Assembly: GCA_034770075.1 (NCBI GenBank)
Contig: CM068387.1
Location: 80,911,971 to 80,975,970 of the forward strand
DNA length: 64,000 nucleotides
From: Aralia elata
Lineage: Eukaryota > Streptophyta > Magnoliopsida > Apiales > Araliaceae
Direction of reading: 5' to 3'
This document shows positions 47,632 through 59,658 of this stretch, in pieces (position 1 is the first letter of the stretch; the number at the start of each line of letters is the position of its first letter). The translations under genes and the position numbers were made by a program. Under the pieces are notes generated by a model. That model made no database searches. It had not been told where the DNA came from and saw only the letters and a program-made list of their open reading frames with translations.

Positions 47632-48049
47632 ATTGCTAGTTTAGTTGGTTCTGAATTTGTATAAATATTGAATCTTGTAGTATTTATGGGCCTGTGCAAG
47701 ATGCGAGGATTCCATACCAACAGAAGCGCATGTTTGGGTTTGTCACTTTTGTTTATTTTGTTTACCCAGACACTGTGAAGTTAATTTTAGCTAAAGGGAA
47801 TCCTCAGTTTGTATGTGATGCTCGGGTGGATTGTGAGGCGGAGGAGATTGAGAGAGGAGGAGGATGAAGACTGAGGAGGCGGTAAGAGATTGACAGAGGA
47901 GGAGACGAGGGGTTAGTGGGTAGCTGAGGGTAATTTTGGAAAATAGATTTTGTATTGTTGTTAAGTTCCAACAGTTCTCTCAACCATGGTTAATACATAG
48001 GTCCTACCGTGTGGAAATATAAAAAAACCGTGTGGAAATATCAGTTGCC
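46894..48049. mobile_element. Pack-MULE-like element with 212-bp terminal inverted repeats
   Basis: 46894-47105 and 47836-48049 are long, closely similar inverted repeats: ggcaact at the outer ends, two copies of atatttccacacgg, then caaccatggtt-type and tcctcctc blocks. The flanks aaaaaaata (46885-46893) and aaaaattaa (48050-48058) match in 7 of 9, compatible with a 9-bp Mutator duplication. The 730-bp interior holds a piece of a host CCCH/RRM gene, including an intron, and no transposase. Long TIRs plus captured gene DNA define Pack-MULEs. A matching terminus at 20850-20903 shows that the family has other copies nearby. Confidence 0.85.
47380..47829 (+). pseudogene. Captured fragment of a CCCH zinc-finger/RRM protein gene
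   Basis: Exon-like piece 1 (to 47561) encodes MMGDEMNKFARSPRLERSEF and then SRHIYLTFPADSTFREKDV. Piece 2 (from 47681) continues IYGPVQDARIPYQQKRMFGF and VKLILAKGNPQFVCDARV. Joined across a GT-AG intron with a (TA)n tract, the frame is uninterrupted (NYFS-IYGPV). This is the RNA-recognition domain of the plant CCCH zinc-finger family, in which RRM follows the zinc finger. The zinc finger, the protein start and end, and the usual LVKPYK continuation are missing. A 9-base duplication gives FVYFVYPDT instead of FVYPDT. The intron shows capture at the DNA level, not by retroposition. The fragment could be transcribed, but is not a complete gene. Confidence 0.85.
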
Positions 48050-48695
48050 AAAAATTAATGTGACGCGATTACACCAAATGACCTATAGCCGATTTCTTTA
48101 TAATATAGATAGATAAACAAAGTCAAGCTTGTCTTGAAATTGAGCCAATTTTAATAGTTCATAAATTTTTAAAATGATGAGAAGGTATACAAGTTTATGT
48201 TGACAAAAAGAATACAACAAACTTATTCTTGTTTTTGGACTAATGAGATTAATTATGACTATATTAAATTATCTAAGGTATAAGAGAAAGAAGTCCTCAA
48301 ACTCATTTGCAACCCTAAACGAATAGGGCCCTTATGAAATCCTTACTTGATGGAACTTTCATGTGGAAAAACACAATTTACACAAAAATAGAAAGGAAAA
48401 AAAAAGAGGAGGAGGGGTATTTTTGGTATAAAAACACAGGTTATGTCATATCCTCCTCCCCCTGGATCCTCATAGAGAGGAGTAGGCATTTGGCAGTTGG
48501 CAGGGGCATCTTCAATTAATCAATTACCTCATTCTCAACTTACCACTATTACTTCCACTCAACTCAACAACTAGTACTACTCACTTTCCTCACACTTCCA
48601 CATTATACTAAATTCTCTCTTCTACTCTCTTTTATCTGTTCAAACTTCAGTAAATCCTCTCATCAATTCATCATCAACCTCACTCTCTCTCTCTC
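48050..48695. promoter_or_regulatory. Upstream region and leader of the HIPP gene
   Basis: AT-rich sequence becomes CT-rich from about 48420. The likely leader (about 48600-48695) has ctctctctctctc immediately before the start codon. The Pack-MULE ends 647 bp upstream of the ATG and could influence this promoter. No exact TATA box is assigned. Confidence 0.4.
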
Positions 48696-49898
48696 ATGGC
48701 TACAATATCCCCTGAACAACCTCCTCAACCCCTCAAATACCAGGTATATATATGTACACACAAACATTAACATATATATATATATATATATATCCATTTC
48801 TCTTTTACCCACCTTTAATATACTCTGTTTTTGTATGTATAACAAAAAACTCACTCTGTCTGCTTCTTTTTTTTTTTCTAGACATGGGTTTTGAAAGTCT
48901 CCATCCATTGTGTTGGCTGCTGGAGAAAAGTCAAGAAAATTCTTAAAAGCATTGATGGTAACTAACTTATTTCTTTTCCTTTAATTCCCCCTGTTTTTCA
49001 GTAACCATACGAAGGATTTTTTAAAAATTTTTTTTTTTAAGTTTTATGCATGAATGCTCTTTCTCATCTATCATCTATCTTTTTCATGTTATTTATCTTT
49101 ATATATATGTTTACAGGTGTTTATACTACAACAATTGACCAGCAACAAAAAGTTACGGTCACCGGTAACATTGATGCAGAGACTTTGATAAAGAAGTTGA
49201 TCAAAAGCGGTAAACATGCCGAGATGTGGCCGGAAAAGCCTACCGGAAAAGATAAAAAGTCCGATAAAGCCAAGAACAATCAGGGAGAAAAGAACCCAAA
49301 CGGTAATGAAAACAGCAGTGATGATGATGAAGAAGAAGAGGATTCAAAGGAAAATGCTGGGGCCATGAAGGTCAACTCTCCCAAAAATGGCGGAGCAACA
49401 GTCACGTTCTTCGCTGGCTCGCCGGAAAATCATGCCGCCGGAGAAAAGCTGCCGGTGGATCAAAAGTGCGGTGAAAACAGTGGTGGAGCTGGTGCTGAAC
49501 AGAAGAGTGGTGGAGGAGGACCCGCAAAGAAAAAGAAGAAAAAGAAAGGGCGAAAAGGTAATAACGCGAATAACGCTAATCCGGCTGTAACATTTAACGG
49601 TGGAGTAGCAAGCACTGGAACGGGAACTCATACTATGGGCCCCATTCATGTTCCTGATCAAATCAATGTCAGCCCTACGATTCAGTACCCGCCAAGTCAT
49701 GGGGCTCAACAGATGTATGTGGTGAGCTACAACGCAGCTCATCCTAGCATAAATTCGGGTCCTATTTATTATATTCCTCCATCGTACACATATGATGCGT
49801 ATGTGGAAAACGAGATATCTCCGGTGCGATCAACGCCGTTGGATTCATCTTTTGAGATACTCAGTGATGAGAACCCACATGGCTGCTATATTATGTAA
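48696..49898 (+). CDS. HIPP: Heavy-metal-associated isoprenylated plant protein (HIPP)
   Basis: Three exons (48696-48743, 48882-48957, 49117-49898) give 301 residues. An HMA domain spans about 17-75: TWVLKVSIHCVGCWRKVKKI, then VYTTTIDQQQKVTVTGNIDA and LIKKLIKSGKHAEMWP. Both metal-ligand cysteines are present (CVGC). A long linker follows, with an acidic run (SSDDDEEEEDSK), a Gly-rich part and a basic cluster (PAKKKKKKKGRKG) that could act as a nuclear or membrane-binding signal. The protein ends CYIM, a CaaX box for isoprenylation. HIPPs are unique to vascular plants and act in metal binding, stress and pathogen responses. The two introns lie around the HMA domain, as is usual in the family. 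I cannot name the exact paralogue. Confidence 0.93.
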
Positions 49899-49917
49899 AT
49901 TGAATGGCATAAATGGC

Positions 49918-50213
49918 ACTCCTTCCGTTCCTTATTATTTGTCTTTTTAAAAATAGACTCATATATTAAAAAAAATAATTAATATTATATTTTTTAATTA
50001 AAAATAACTTTAAATATTAATATTATCCTTGTGTTAGAATAAGAGAGTGTTATTTATTAGATAGAAAGTGGTGAGAGAACTAAAATTATATTTAATATTT
50101 GAGGTAATATTGAAAACTAAACAATTAATGTTTAATTGAAATTTTTAAACGATAAATATTAAGAGATAAAAATATTTTTCTAAAACGACATTTAAAAAGG
50201 GACAGAGAGTAAT
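49918..50213. mobile_element. Stowaway-like MITE in the HIPP 3' flank
   Basis: It starts actccttccgttcc and ends acagagagta, with inverted family landmarks aataacactc-like, aactaaacaattaatg and aaaacgacatt. It begins 20 bp after the HIPP stop codon, so it may supply part of the 3' untranslated region. Confidence 0.65.
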
Positions 50214-52656
50214 TGATATGTTGTTTGTCAAAATGACTAAAATGTACACTACCGAGTTGTATTTAGTGATCTAGGGTATGAAAGTAAAGAGTGAGTTTTT
50301 TTGGGTCCTAATGTGCAATTAAAGTATGTATTCATGAAACTTGGAGTAACACTATCTTTTATTTATATTTTCAACCTTTGAACATATCTTTATGTGAATA
50401 GCTTTTAAAGGGTTATTAAAATTGTCCTATAAAAATGTCACACGTAGATGAAAAGTAATAATTCTAAAAACTATAATATCGTCATTAAGATACTTTTCTT
50501 ACTTACACATGTACATACATGTATGTATGTATATATCTTTGTATTTTTATTTAGATCTCGTAAAAAGAGTTGTCCTATATATGCCAATTACAATTGCGGG
50601 CTTTTTTTATTATTAAGGTGTAGCCAATGACAATTGAGCACTAATATTCGCTTCATTTTTACAAAAGTGATCACTTTGTTATAGATTTGATTTGAAAAGG
50701 AAATAAGGAATATTATTATATACTCCGATCTTGAATTTATCTTCTAAATTATTATCAAATATATTATTTTTTTTTCTATTTTATTCTCTCAATCCAAACA
50801 TATAATTACATTTGTTCATGACATGAATGGAACCTTTTAAAGTCAGTCACTTGCTATGCCTTATTACTCCGATGTAGAATATTCACAAGCCTCGAGTAGC
50901 AACGTAGCATATGCTTATCTATCACTTGCAATATGTTATATCACAATAGTTATTTCCACTTAATTTATTTTAATTTTGAATTTCTAAATATAAAAATTCA
51001 TCGCCGTAACTAAGTATGTTATCGCCATCATATTAAATATTTAATTATGTTAAGTCCATATTTAAATCCTTGAGATTTGGAAATGAGCAAAAGTTTGAAT
51101 TGGAATAGAAAATGTTCATGATTTGCTCAATAAGGTGTCCATATCTTAATCAAACTAATTTGGCGAGGCATAAATCACTTCGGAAACAAGAACACCCCGA
51201 TTATATTGACTTAAATATTGTTCAGAACTTCAACCATAAATATAAGAAAAATAATATATATTGCCAATGTTTACGTGACTTTTTAATTATAAATTATATG
51301 GATAAACATTACTGATAATCTTTTTGAAAAAATATGTAATAAGTACGGTCCTCCTATAATTTCTATCAATTCAATATTAATTATAATTCGATTTAAATTT
51401 ATCACAATTAAATATAAATCTAACAAGTCCTTGTATAGAACCAAAGCCATAGGGCCAATCACCGACTCTTGGATTTTATTCTCGAATCCATTTTATTGGC
51501 CACTAAAAGTTCAGTGTAAAAGAGAATGAACGAATTTATTCATACTGAGGTGTCTAAAAGAGTGCACGTGCATAGTCAACATTACAAGTAAGAGGCTAAT
51601 AAGTCGCCCCAAATCGTAAGTCTAGTGACAAGTGGGTCGGGGTCGCTCGTTCAAAACTTGGGGTTGGGTCCAAGTCCAACCGATAACTGGTTGGTAGAAA
51701 CTGTACGTCCATGTCACTCGTAAAGATTTTTGAGCATGTGTCCTGTCGAGAGATTAAGATACCTTACGTATCTTCCAATTTTTTGCACCAAAAAAATAAA
51801 CACAAAATTTTCTGAAATCTGAATTTAGGACAACAAAGGTATATGGTTTGCCCACAGCTAAAGTTATATACATATTTAAGTTGGTAGTGAGAGACTGCTT
51901 TAGGTAAAAGGGAATGAAGAAGGAAGCAACAATGATTCTTCTAAAAAAGAATTGAAAGCATAAGATCCTTGAGCAGTTGCAGTAAGTGCATCATTTATTG
52001 AAGAATACAAACCATTCTTAAAATCCAACAAGATAAAATGGAATCCACACAAAGTTGATGGGGTCAAATTCATAGAAACATGATCACTTTTCAGAGTTCT
52101 AAATCACTAAGAAAAGAAATATCCTTTACAGAGTCTGGAAAGCCAATAAGCCATAAAGATGCTTAACAAGAAGAATCATTTGTCTAAATAAAAGAGAAGA
52201 GGATGAGACCTGTTAAACCATTCAAAGTGGAGAAAATGATTCTCAACCTTATAGGTCAAATAAAACCACACAGAGCTCTGACCATTTTTTAATGTCGAAT
52301 ACTCCATAGGGAATGAACATTACCACTGCACCATCAATTTTTTCCAATGGAAACAGATTCCAGCAATCCATGAATTTCTTCTTCATTTTTTTTCTCTTCT
52401 CAATTCTAGTTTACGATCTACCAGAAAAAACAAAAGGAAATAAAGCAAACCCATTTCCCATAGTTATAAAATATAGGCTCCATGCAAGATTTCATTGCAT
52501 TGACAAAAAGGGATGCAATGAAGTGTCAACATATTAAGGAAGATCAAATTTGACAAAGATTTTACATATTCGTTTATACACCCAAAAAAAATTGTAATTA
52601 ATGCGCAGCAGATACTATTGGCTTAAACTGCACTGCATAAATGGATATAGAAAAAC
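50214..52656. other. Spacer with no gene seen
   Basis: AT-rich. A possible SINE-like stretch lies at 51595-51790: agtctagtgacaagtgg could be an A box and tcgctcgttcaaaac a B box. The right end (about 52270-52656) is the 3' flank of the PP2C gene. Confidence 0.35.
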
Positions 52657-55123
52657 TTATAGACAAGTTGATGCCTTCGAAGTACGCTTATTTGTCCCTA
52701 GCATGATCACGATTACCGTTACATCATCGTGGTACTTTCTTCTCCTACCCGCTGGAACACTCATTAACTCTTCCATACTGAAACCTGCAACAGTGAAAGT
52801 ATTGATTTTGAAGATCTGGGTAATGAGTAGATAAGCTATAGGTATTTTAATAACTGATCTTATACTATAAACTTTAATAGCTTCAGTGTGTCCATTAAAA
52901 TTGCATTTTCAAAAAGTGAGAAGTTATTCGTCATGGGACTTCTTTAAACATGAAACTCTAGACTAAGGTTTATTCACGTCATGCTAAAACTATCTTTTCA
53001 GTAATTACTATGTTATTACAATATTTTAGGTTAATTGAGATTCGCCCATTAACTTGTTTTTGTACTACCTTCTGTTTTATAGATATCCTAATTCCTAAAT
53101 GGCCTGGTTTCTTATCCTACTAGGAAAGAAAGAGATGTTAAAGTACCTATTTATTAATTTGTGAGATGAGAAAAGTAATTATAAATATCTTGGAATTTAC
53201 CTGCACAATCTGCTGCTCTCAGTACTAGCTGTTCTAACAAAAACTTTGCTGGATCTCCAACTGGATTGCACAAGATATAAGAATGGACGAGCTTTACAGC
53301 TTCATCATTGGTGAAGAAGTCAAATAAACCATCACTCCCAAGTATAACAAAGTGATCAGAATTCGAGATTTCACGTACACTCAAGGATGGTTGTATGGAG
53401 ACATATGGAGGACTTAGAAGGTTACGAACCCGAAGAATACCCATCAAAGCTTCATTCAATATTTTCTGCAGAAAGACAACGTCAATATATAGTCCTCATC
53501 AAGTAAAGCAAGTCTAATCCAATTGAAATGCAGCGCCATTTCTATGACAATGACTTGTGCAGGCTACGGGTCAATTGTCCCATTGTTTTAACATGAGGAA
53601 AAGAGAGAATTCTACTTTTATTGGGCAGATCAACTAGCCAACCTACTAAGATGGTAGCATGTATAAGAGTCAAATACTGCCTCATGGAATGTTGAATTCT
53701 CTTAAGAAATGCTAAGGAATGGTTGTAATCCTTGGCATGATTTAGAAGATGCATGAAAGGAAAGTAAATTACCAGTAGGAAAAAGATGCTGGCGTATCAC
53801 ATTATAGATGGTGCTTTCAGCAGTTATTGCAAAACCTTTATGTAGCTTGTAGTTCTAATTATTCTATTCTTAGTAAGGAAAGGAAAGAACGAACTTTGTT
53901 GATTCTGTTTGCTTATTGACGTAATTACTGAGGTAAAACATAATATGATTTCCTACCTTTTTCAAGTAACCAACTCCAAATGCACGAGTGACCTTCAACT
54001 TCCCTTTCACCTTTCCAGCTACAATTGTTGTGGGGTCATCTGGATGATTATTTAGAAGTTGAGATTTTTCAATTTCATTGTCAACCGTATGACTATCAGT
54101 AAGCTGCATAGCTTGCAGGACCTTGTTCCCATTCATGCCAGCACCATATGTTGCCAATACGGCTCGACTATCACCTAAATTGAGTGTGTACAAGTCCTTA
54201 CCATGGAGAAGCACAACCAAAACACAAGATCCAACCGATACAATATCAGGGCGGTCCTCCATTTCTTGCTCAACCATGTACAGGAAATCATTCTCAGCCT
54301 GATTTAGAGCACGTTGAAGGCTATCTAGCACTCTGTGTCTAGGTGCGCCAAATGATCTGTCCACTTGCGCACAAGAAGGTTTCTGCGGAATAGGGTGAAC
54401 TAACAAGTCCACACTTTCAGTTCTGGAAGCAATTTCACCCAAATATCCGAGGGGGCGATCTGAAACCAAGCAATCAGATGCTTTGTTGGATTCAAGTTCC
54501 CATTCTAAAGAATTCAAGTAGACCCCAATAGTTTCATATAATGTTCCAGCCAGAAAATCAGCTGCATCTCTACCATTGAAACCATCATAGATTGCACAAA
54601 ATAGCCACCCATTTTCTTCAGAACAAACAGCTTGGACGCGATCTTCACCAGCAGCCCCACCTGCCACTTGGACTTCCATAGCATTAAGAAAACCTTCACT
54701 TCTTGAAGGAGCACTCATGGATTTTAGTGAGAAAGAATCAGATTCAGCTGTCTCACTTGGAGTAGATGGACTACAACTTAAGTTTGAAAAACTACTTTGG
54801 AGAGAATAAGATAATAAATCCAACTTCGATATTGAGGGAGAAGAGGGAATCCTCCGAAATGAAGTGGGAGAGTCCCAAGTTGGGAGAATTTCAGCACCAA
54901 TTAAGCCATTGCAGATATTTGTGTTGGCCAACGTAGCATTGGCACTTAAAGCAGCGCCAGAGAAGCAAGAGAAGGAACTACTGGTTCTTCGGAGTTTAAT
55001 TCCAGATGGGGTTTCAAATCCATCAGACATATCACAAGAAATTTCCTTCCCTTCATTGCATTGATAACCAAAACTTACTTTGATTTCTCCATCTGGATCA
55101 AGACTTGTTTCATTACGCATCAT
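52657..55123 (-). CDS. PP2C40: Probable protein phosphatase 2C, PP2C40 type
   Basis: Coding exons 55123-53957, 53465-53201 and 52784-52657 give 519 residues with GT-AG introns in phase. The N-terminal extension (DGEIKVSFGYQCN; FSCFSGAALSANATLANTNIC; SPSISKLDLL) matches the Arabidopsis PP2C40 group, related to POLTERGEIST-like phosphatases. PP2C metal-site motifs are seen at GEDRVQA (about 159-165), FCAIYDGFNGRDA (D180-G181), LGSDGLFDFF (D434) and HDDVTVIVI (D497/D498); LNLGDSRAVL (314-323) is also conserved. The family removes phosphate from Ser/Thr using two Mn/Mg ions. KLKVTRAFGVGYLKK spans the exon 1 end. The start at 55123 is six bases after a splice acceptor, so a leader intron precedes it. 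All key residues are present and it should be active. The substrate is unknown. Confidence 0.95.
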
Positions 55124-55129
55124 CTATAA

Positions 55130-57262
55130 CTGAAACTATACAAAAATGCTGCTGTTATTTCCTTGCAAGATGGAAACCATTACTTGCGCTATTGCATAAA
55201 TGTACCAAATACAATTAGTGGAAATAATTTGACATAAAAATCAAGGGAACGCCAGGAATCAGAAAATTAATTACCGGAGGAACACCAATAATCAACAAAT
55301 TAATTAAGATTATTTGAAGTATGAAATTCCAAACAAAGCACCATATGTAGCAGCTATTTAGAGTTGAATCCATTACCTATATCTAAGTGAGGTAAACAAG
55401 TTTAAGGAGGAAATGATATTTCTGATCTTATATTCAAGAGTTTTGGTTGTAACTCTGAAAGAATGATACCACTTTCAGTAAGTTCTTAAGAATTGGAGTG
55501 ATACAAGTAGGATGTAAATGGTAATTATGGTACAGGTAGGTAGGCCTACTGTAAGGTTAATCTATCATGCTTTTGACTGGTTTCCTAGTTATGAAAATAC
55601 CAATGGGAATCTTAGGAATTATAATGGAGAACCCTAAGGTTAAACTTATGTAGGTTTCAATAATGAGATGCAAAATCTTAAATTGTGTCTGAACATTCAC
55701 AAACCTATCTCTTAGAATTGATAGATCTTCCAACTACAGTCATTTGTTGGTCCATCACCTCCTGGCTAACTCTCAAATTTAGGATTGGAAACTTCATCCA
55801 ACTTTTTACTGTTGTGAGCATGAATACGGCCTCGCTTAAATTGGCTAGATTGTTTATAAGAACCTCTATACTTCATTCAGGTAATGCCTTCAACAACATC
55901 TTAAGTTTCATAGGTGTCTCTTTTTAATTCGCTCTCTTCTTAATCCTTCATTCAAAGTTACATTCTTTTTTCCTGCTCTCACTGTTATAAGTCTTAGGAA
56001 AGAAAAAAAATGCCATTCCTAATGACTATGATTTATGCACTCTTTTATCAGTCTTGACAAGAATAATGAGTGAATTTAGTTTTTGATGCTAATACTAACA
56101 TATAAAATACAAGGATACCACAAAATTTGTGAGCCATGAAATAATCGTATAATTAGCAAAAGGTCAACAGAAGCATCACAGCAAATGGCATGAAATTCCC
56201 ATCATGATGACATCACACGAGTAACAACTGAAGCAATAAAAAATCACAATCATGTACAAGTGTTTAAAAAAGCTTCTTCATCCACATCATATACTTGTTA
56301 TAGGATAAATTGTACGACGTTCGCATTTATAAAATCAGAATGGCTGAAAACCAGAGACAACTGAATAAAATATTTCTCATCTAAAATGACACCATTTGGT
56401 CGAATTAAAACTGTATGAGAATTGAAATACATAAATATAGAAAAATTAATAGCAATACAATTTAAATAAAGGGAATAGTTAAATGAAAGACATAAAAATA
56501 GAATGAATTCATCAAAATAAAAATGTTAATAAATGGGGATGGGTTAATTGCTGGAAATCAATATTAGACACACAATAAAAATTAAGGTGATGCATATTAG
56601 TATCACCCTATCGGCCTATTATAAATGGAGAGGCGTTCTAGACATATGTATAAATCTGTATCAACCCAATATAAACATTACAACTTAAATTATGATGATT
56701 TGCATAACAATCTTATAATATGGACACAAATAGATTACTATAAACCAAAATTGGCAGCTTGTTAGAATCTGTCTAAACAGTTAGTTGTAATTCTTTAGTC
56801 CCCTGATTTTTATCTACCCTGACTTGTGACAAAAAAGGATCTTAGCAACCAAAGCGAAAAGAGTCACAAGTCATTAGCCATAGTTGGTTTTAATCTTTTG
56901 AAATGAACCGCATGAATAGTCAATAATTTCATTATTTATTTTAAGAGATAATTTTAAATCACTGAGACTACCATGGATGAGAGGTTTGAATCTAACACGA
57001 AGCATTTACAAAGAAAGAAGAATAGTAACAGATAGTATTTGTTCAGAGTCAGATAAAAGATGAAGGAGGCAACCCAGGAGTCAAATACCCCAAATAGTAA
57101 TGGGTTGGGTAAAAAATACACACCATAAAACACAAATGATGGAAACTAATACAACACAAACACACCCACAAATCACAAAGTCAATCAATAAAACCATAAA
57201 TGGCAACCACCCATTACAAGAACATAAGTAAAAATGTTCAAAAAATCAAAGGGGCAGCTCAC
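55130..57262 (-). other. Leader intron of the PP2C40-type gene
   Basis: The minus strand shows a donor GAAG|GTGAGC at 57263/57262 and an acceptor gtttcag ending at 55130, just before the coding ATG. This gives a 5'-UTR intron of about 2.1 kb. Such long leader introns often carry expression-enhancing sequence in plants. Open frames within it (for example 55685-55927) match nothing known. Confidence 0.6.
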
Positions 57263-57530
57263 CTTCTTCTTGCTCTCCAAAAGCACACCCACCCAGTTGA
57301 AGAAAGAGGCTCAGAAAGCTCGGAATGCAGAGTACAAAGAATGCAAATACATAAAAAGGAGTGATGAGTGTAGGTAAAGAATTTCTTACTCAATATATCG
57401 GGGTCTGGGTTGGAAGAATTTAACAGTGGGAATCTCAAAGAGGGAAGAGAGAGAGATGGGAAAAGGGGTATTGGAGAAAAAAATTGAATGGTTAGAAATT
57501 GAGTTGGCTAAAAATAGAGGAATTTATATT
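57263..57530 (-). promoter_or_regulatory. Core promoter and first non-coding exon of the PP2C40-type gene
   Basis: The minus strand has ATATAAAT around 57522-57529. About 30 bp downstream starts a leader rich in tctctctc/ttccc that runs to the donor at 57263. The position and composition suit a TATA-driven start near 57490. This is inference from motifs only. Confidence 0.5.
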
Positions 57531-59019
57531 TGGCTGAGGTTCAGGTGGTGGAAGTAACGGAGGAAATGGGGTCAACTTGAAATGCTCTAAGATTCACCAA
57601 AACCGGTAATTTTGTTAAAAATCAAAGCGCCTTCAAGTTGTTGGATACTACAGGGAAACTGCTGTTTTTCGAGTTTCACTTGGACTCTGAAACATTATTC
57701 TGCACAAAATACCCCCCTCCCTTCAATTTAGTATTTTTTTTTTCTTGAATTCTGCGAGTGCCTCTTATTTATATTAAGATTTTATATTTAAATTAATCAA
57801 TCAAATAAAATATTAATTATATTTTTAAATTTTTATATCTTTTTTTATTAAAACGTCAATTATAAAAGAAGGAACGAAGTATTTATTTAATTATTGTAGT
57901 AATTCTTTTTCATTTGTTTTTTTCTATATGTTGGCCTTTGGAGGTTTAAAGTGGTGAAGCCGTGTAAATAATTTACTATTTGGCATTACATTAAATATAC
58001 TGAGATATTTTTATGTTAGCATTATTCTATATCATTGACATGATGCTGATTCGTTAGTGGTACAGTACTTAAATGCCTCGGAGCAATTAGATTCCACAAG
58101 ACAACCAATTGTGACTTTATAAGATCAATAATAAGGAAAGAGAAAAGGAAATATAATTTAAAAAAAATAAAATTTGCCTATGTTTGAAATTTGAAAAATA
58201 AAAAAAATTAAGAGAATAAAAAAGAAGACTATCATTTCACTTTTCACAACACTCCACTATAAAATTAAAATACAGCAAAATTTATTTTTATACCATAGTA
58301 TAACGGCGAGGGTGGAGTGCGTTTGTTGAAATTTTATTATCTGTTCAACTACACTTGATATTAATATTTTTTTAAAAAATATAACGGATTATACTTATTT
58401 TATTAAATAATTGTTTTTTGTTTTTGTTTTTATTTTTATTTTTAATTCATTTCATTTCTCCATGTTTTTAGTCTAAGTTTTAAATATACCAAAAGAGAAC
58501 TTCTCTCAATCTCATAGTCTCTTTGACAATAGAAAACATTTGGAACAACTTAGTAAATTTACTTTTTGCAATTCATGCACCTTGAACAAAGACTAGATAT
58601 GGTAGGGACATAATCTAGAACAAGAATTTGAAGAAGAAGAAGAAGAAGAAAGGAGCCCCAAACTAGAAATTTCCTCAATGCGGTGGCTATGCACTTTTTA
58701 TGTGGACCTTATATATTCATACATCTCCAAGTTGAATGCTCACCAAGCCTAATGAACTATTTTTGTGACCATCCATTTGTTTTTTATGGACAAATTATTT
58801 ATTTTTGGCGTGAGGATAATCAAATAAAACTAAACAAGCCTCGACATTGGCACTATTGTGGCATATCCTCATATAAATAAGAATATTGAATGTGACATTT
58901 TTATGATAAAAAAGTCCATATCAAAGATCCAAGTTTGTTAAGATTTCCAAGCATGTGTGGTCCAAAAATGACATGAGATCTTTCTTGAGCCAACCCTAAG
59001 AGCACCATATTTGTACATG

Positions 59020-59055
<36 letters not shown>
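57531..59055. other. Spacer with no gene seen
   Basis: AT-rich. A partial Stowaway-like relic (aaaacgtcaattataaaag ... gaacgaagta) is at 57845-57880, a (GAA)n run at 58630-58650 and a TA microsatellite at 59023-59052. Confidence 0.45.
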
Positions 59056-59058
<3 letters not shown>

Positions 59059-59207
59059 TAATAGAGTTACACAATTGTGCAAACTCTAAAATGTACAAAG
59101 TCTACGATCGTAGAGTTAATTCACGCTACGATTGTAGAATGACTTAACTTTACGATCGTAGACTGTGTATATTTGAATTTTGCACAGTTGTGTACCTCTA
59201 TTTATTT
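59056..59207. repeat. Inverted repeat with three internal palindromes
   Basis: The outer arms atagagttacacaattgtgcaa (59061) and, inverted, atagaggtacacaactgtgcaa (59203 back to about 59180) match closely. Between them are TCTACGATCGTAGA (59101), CTACGATTGTAG (59126) and TACGATCGTA (59151). TA microsatellites flank both sides. It could be a small fold-back element; no host function is evident. Confidence 0.75.
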
Positions 59208-59240
59208 ATATATATATATATTGTGTGTGTGTGTGTGTTA

Positions 59241-59658
59241 CTCCCTTAGTTAACGTTTTAGAAAAATCCACAAAGATTAAGAAATACAATTGTTTGATTG
59301 ACCAAAAGGTTATAAAATCTTAATATTATTCTTTTAAAATTTATTGAAAAAGATGAAAGAGAAATAAGTTAATATTTAATATAAGAATAATATGAAAAAC
59401 AAAATCATTAATGTTTTCTCAAACTCTCTAAAAAGACAAATAAAAGAGTCTTACTACGTATTGCAATAAATTTATACCGAATTACAATTGCAAAGCTTAT
59501 TAATACATGAGATTTGTAAAAAATATAGGAAGACCCTAATTATTACATATTTTTTTAAAAATACTACCATTAATACTTATCCACATAATTGATAATCAAA
59601 AATTAACGTAAAATATTTACAATAAATATCATTACCCCAAATAAAAAGAAACGGGGAG
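59241..59658. mobile_element. Stowaway-like element, about 418 bp
   Basis: It starts ctcccttagttaacg after TA and ends aacggggag before TA. The family landmark cgttttagaaaaat is next to the left end. The longer length suggests an internal insertion. Confidence 0.5.

Noticed and set aside
49344..49742. 132-codon minus-strand frame inside the HIPP exon
   Set aside because: Shadow of the HIPP coding sequence.
51595..51790. Possible tRNA-derived SINE
   Set aside because: A- and B-box-like words are present, but no target duplication or second copy was found, so it is only mentioned, not called.
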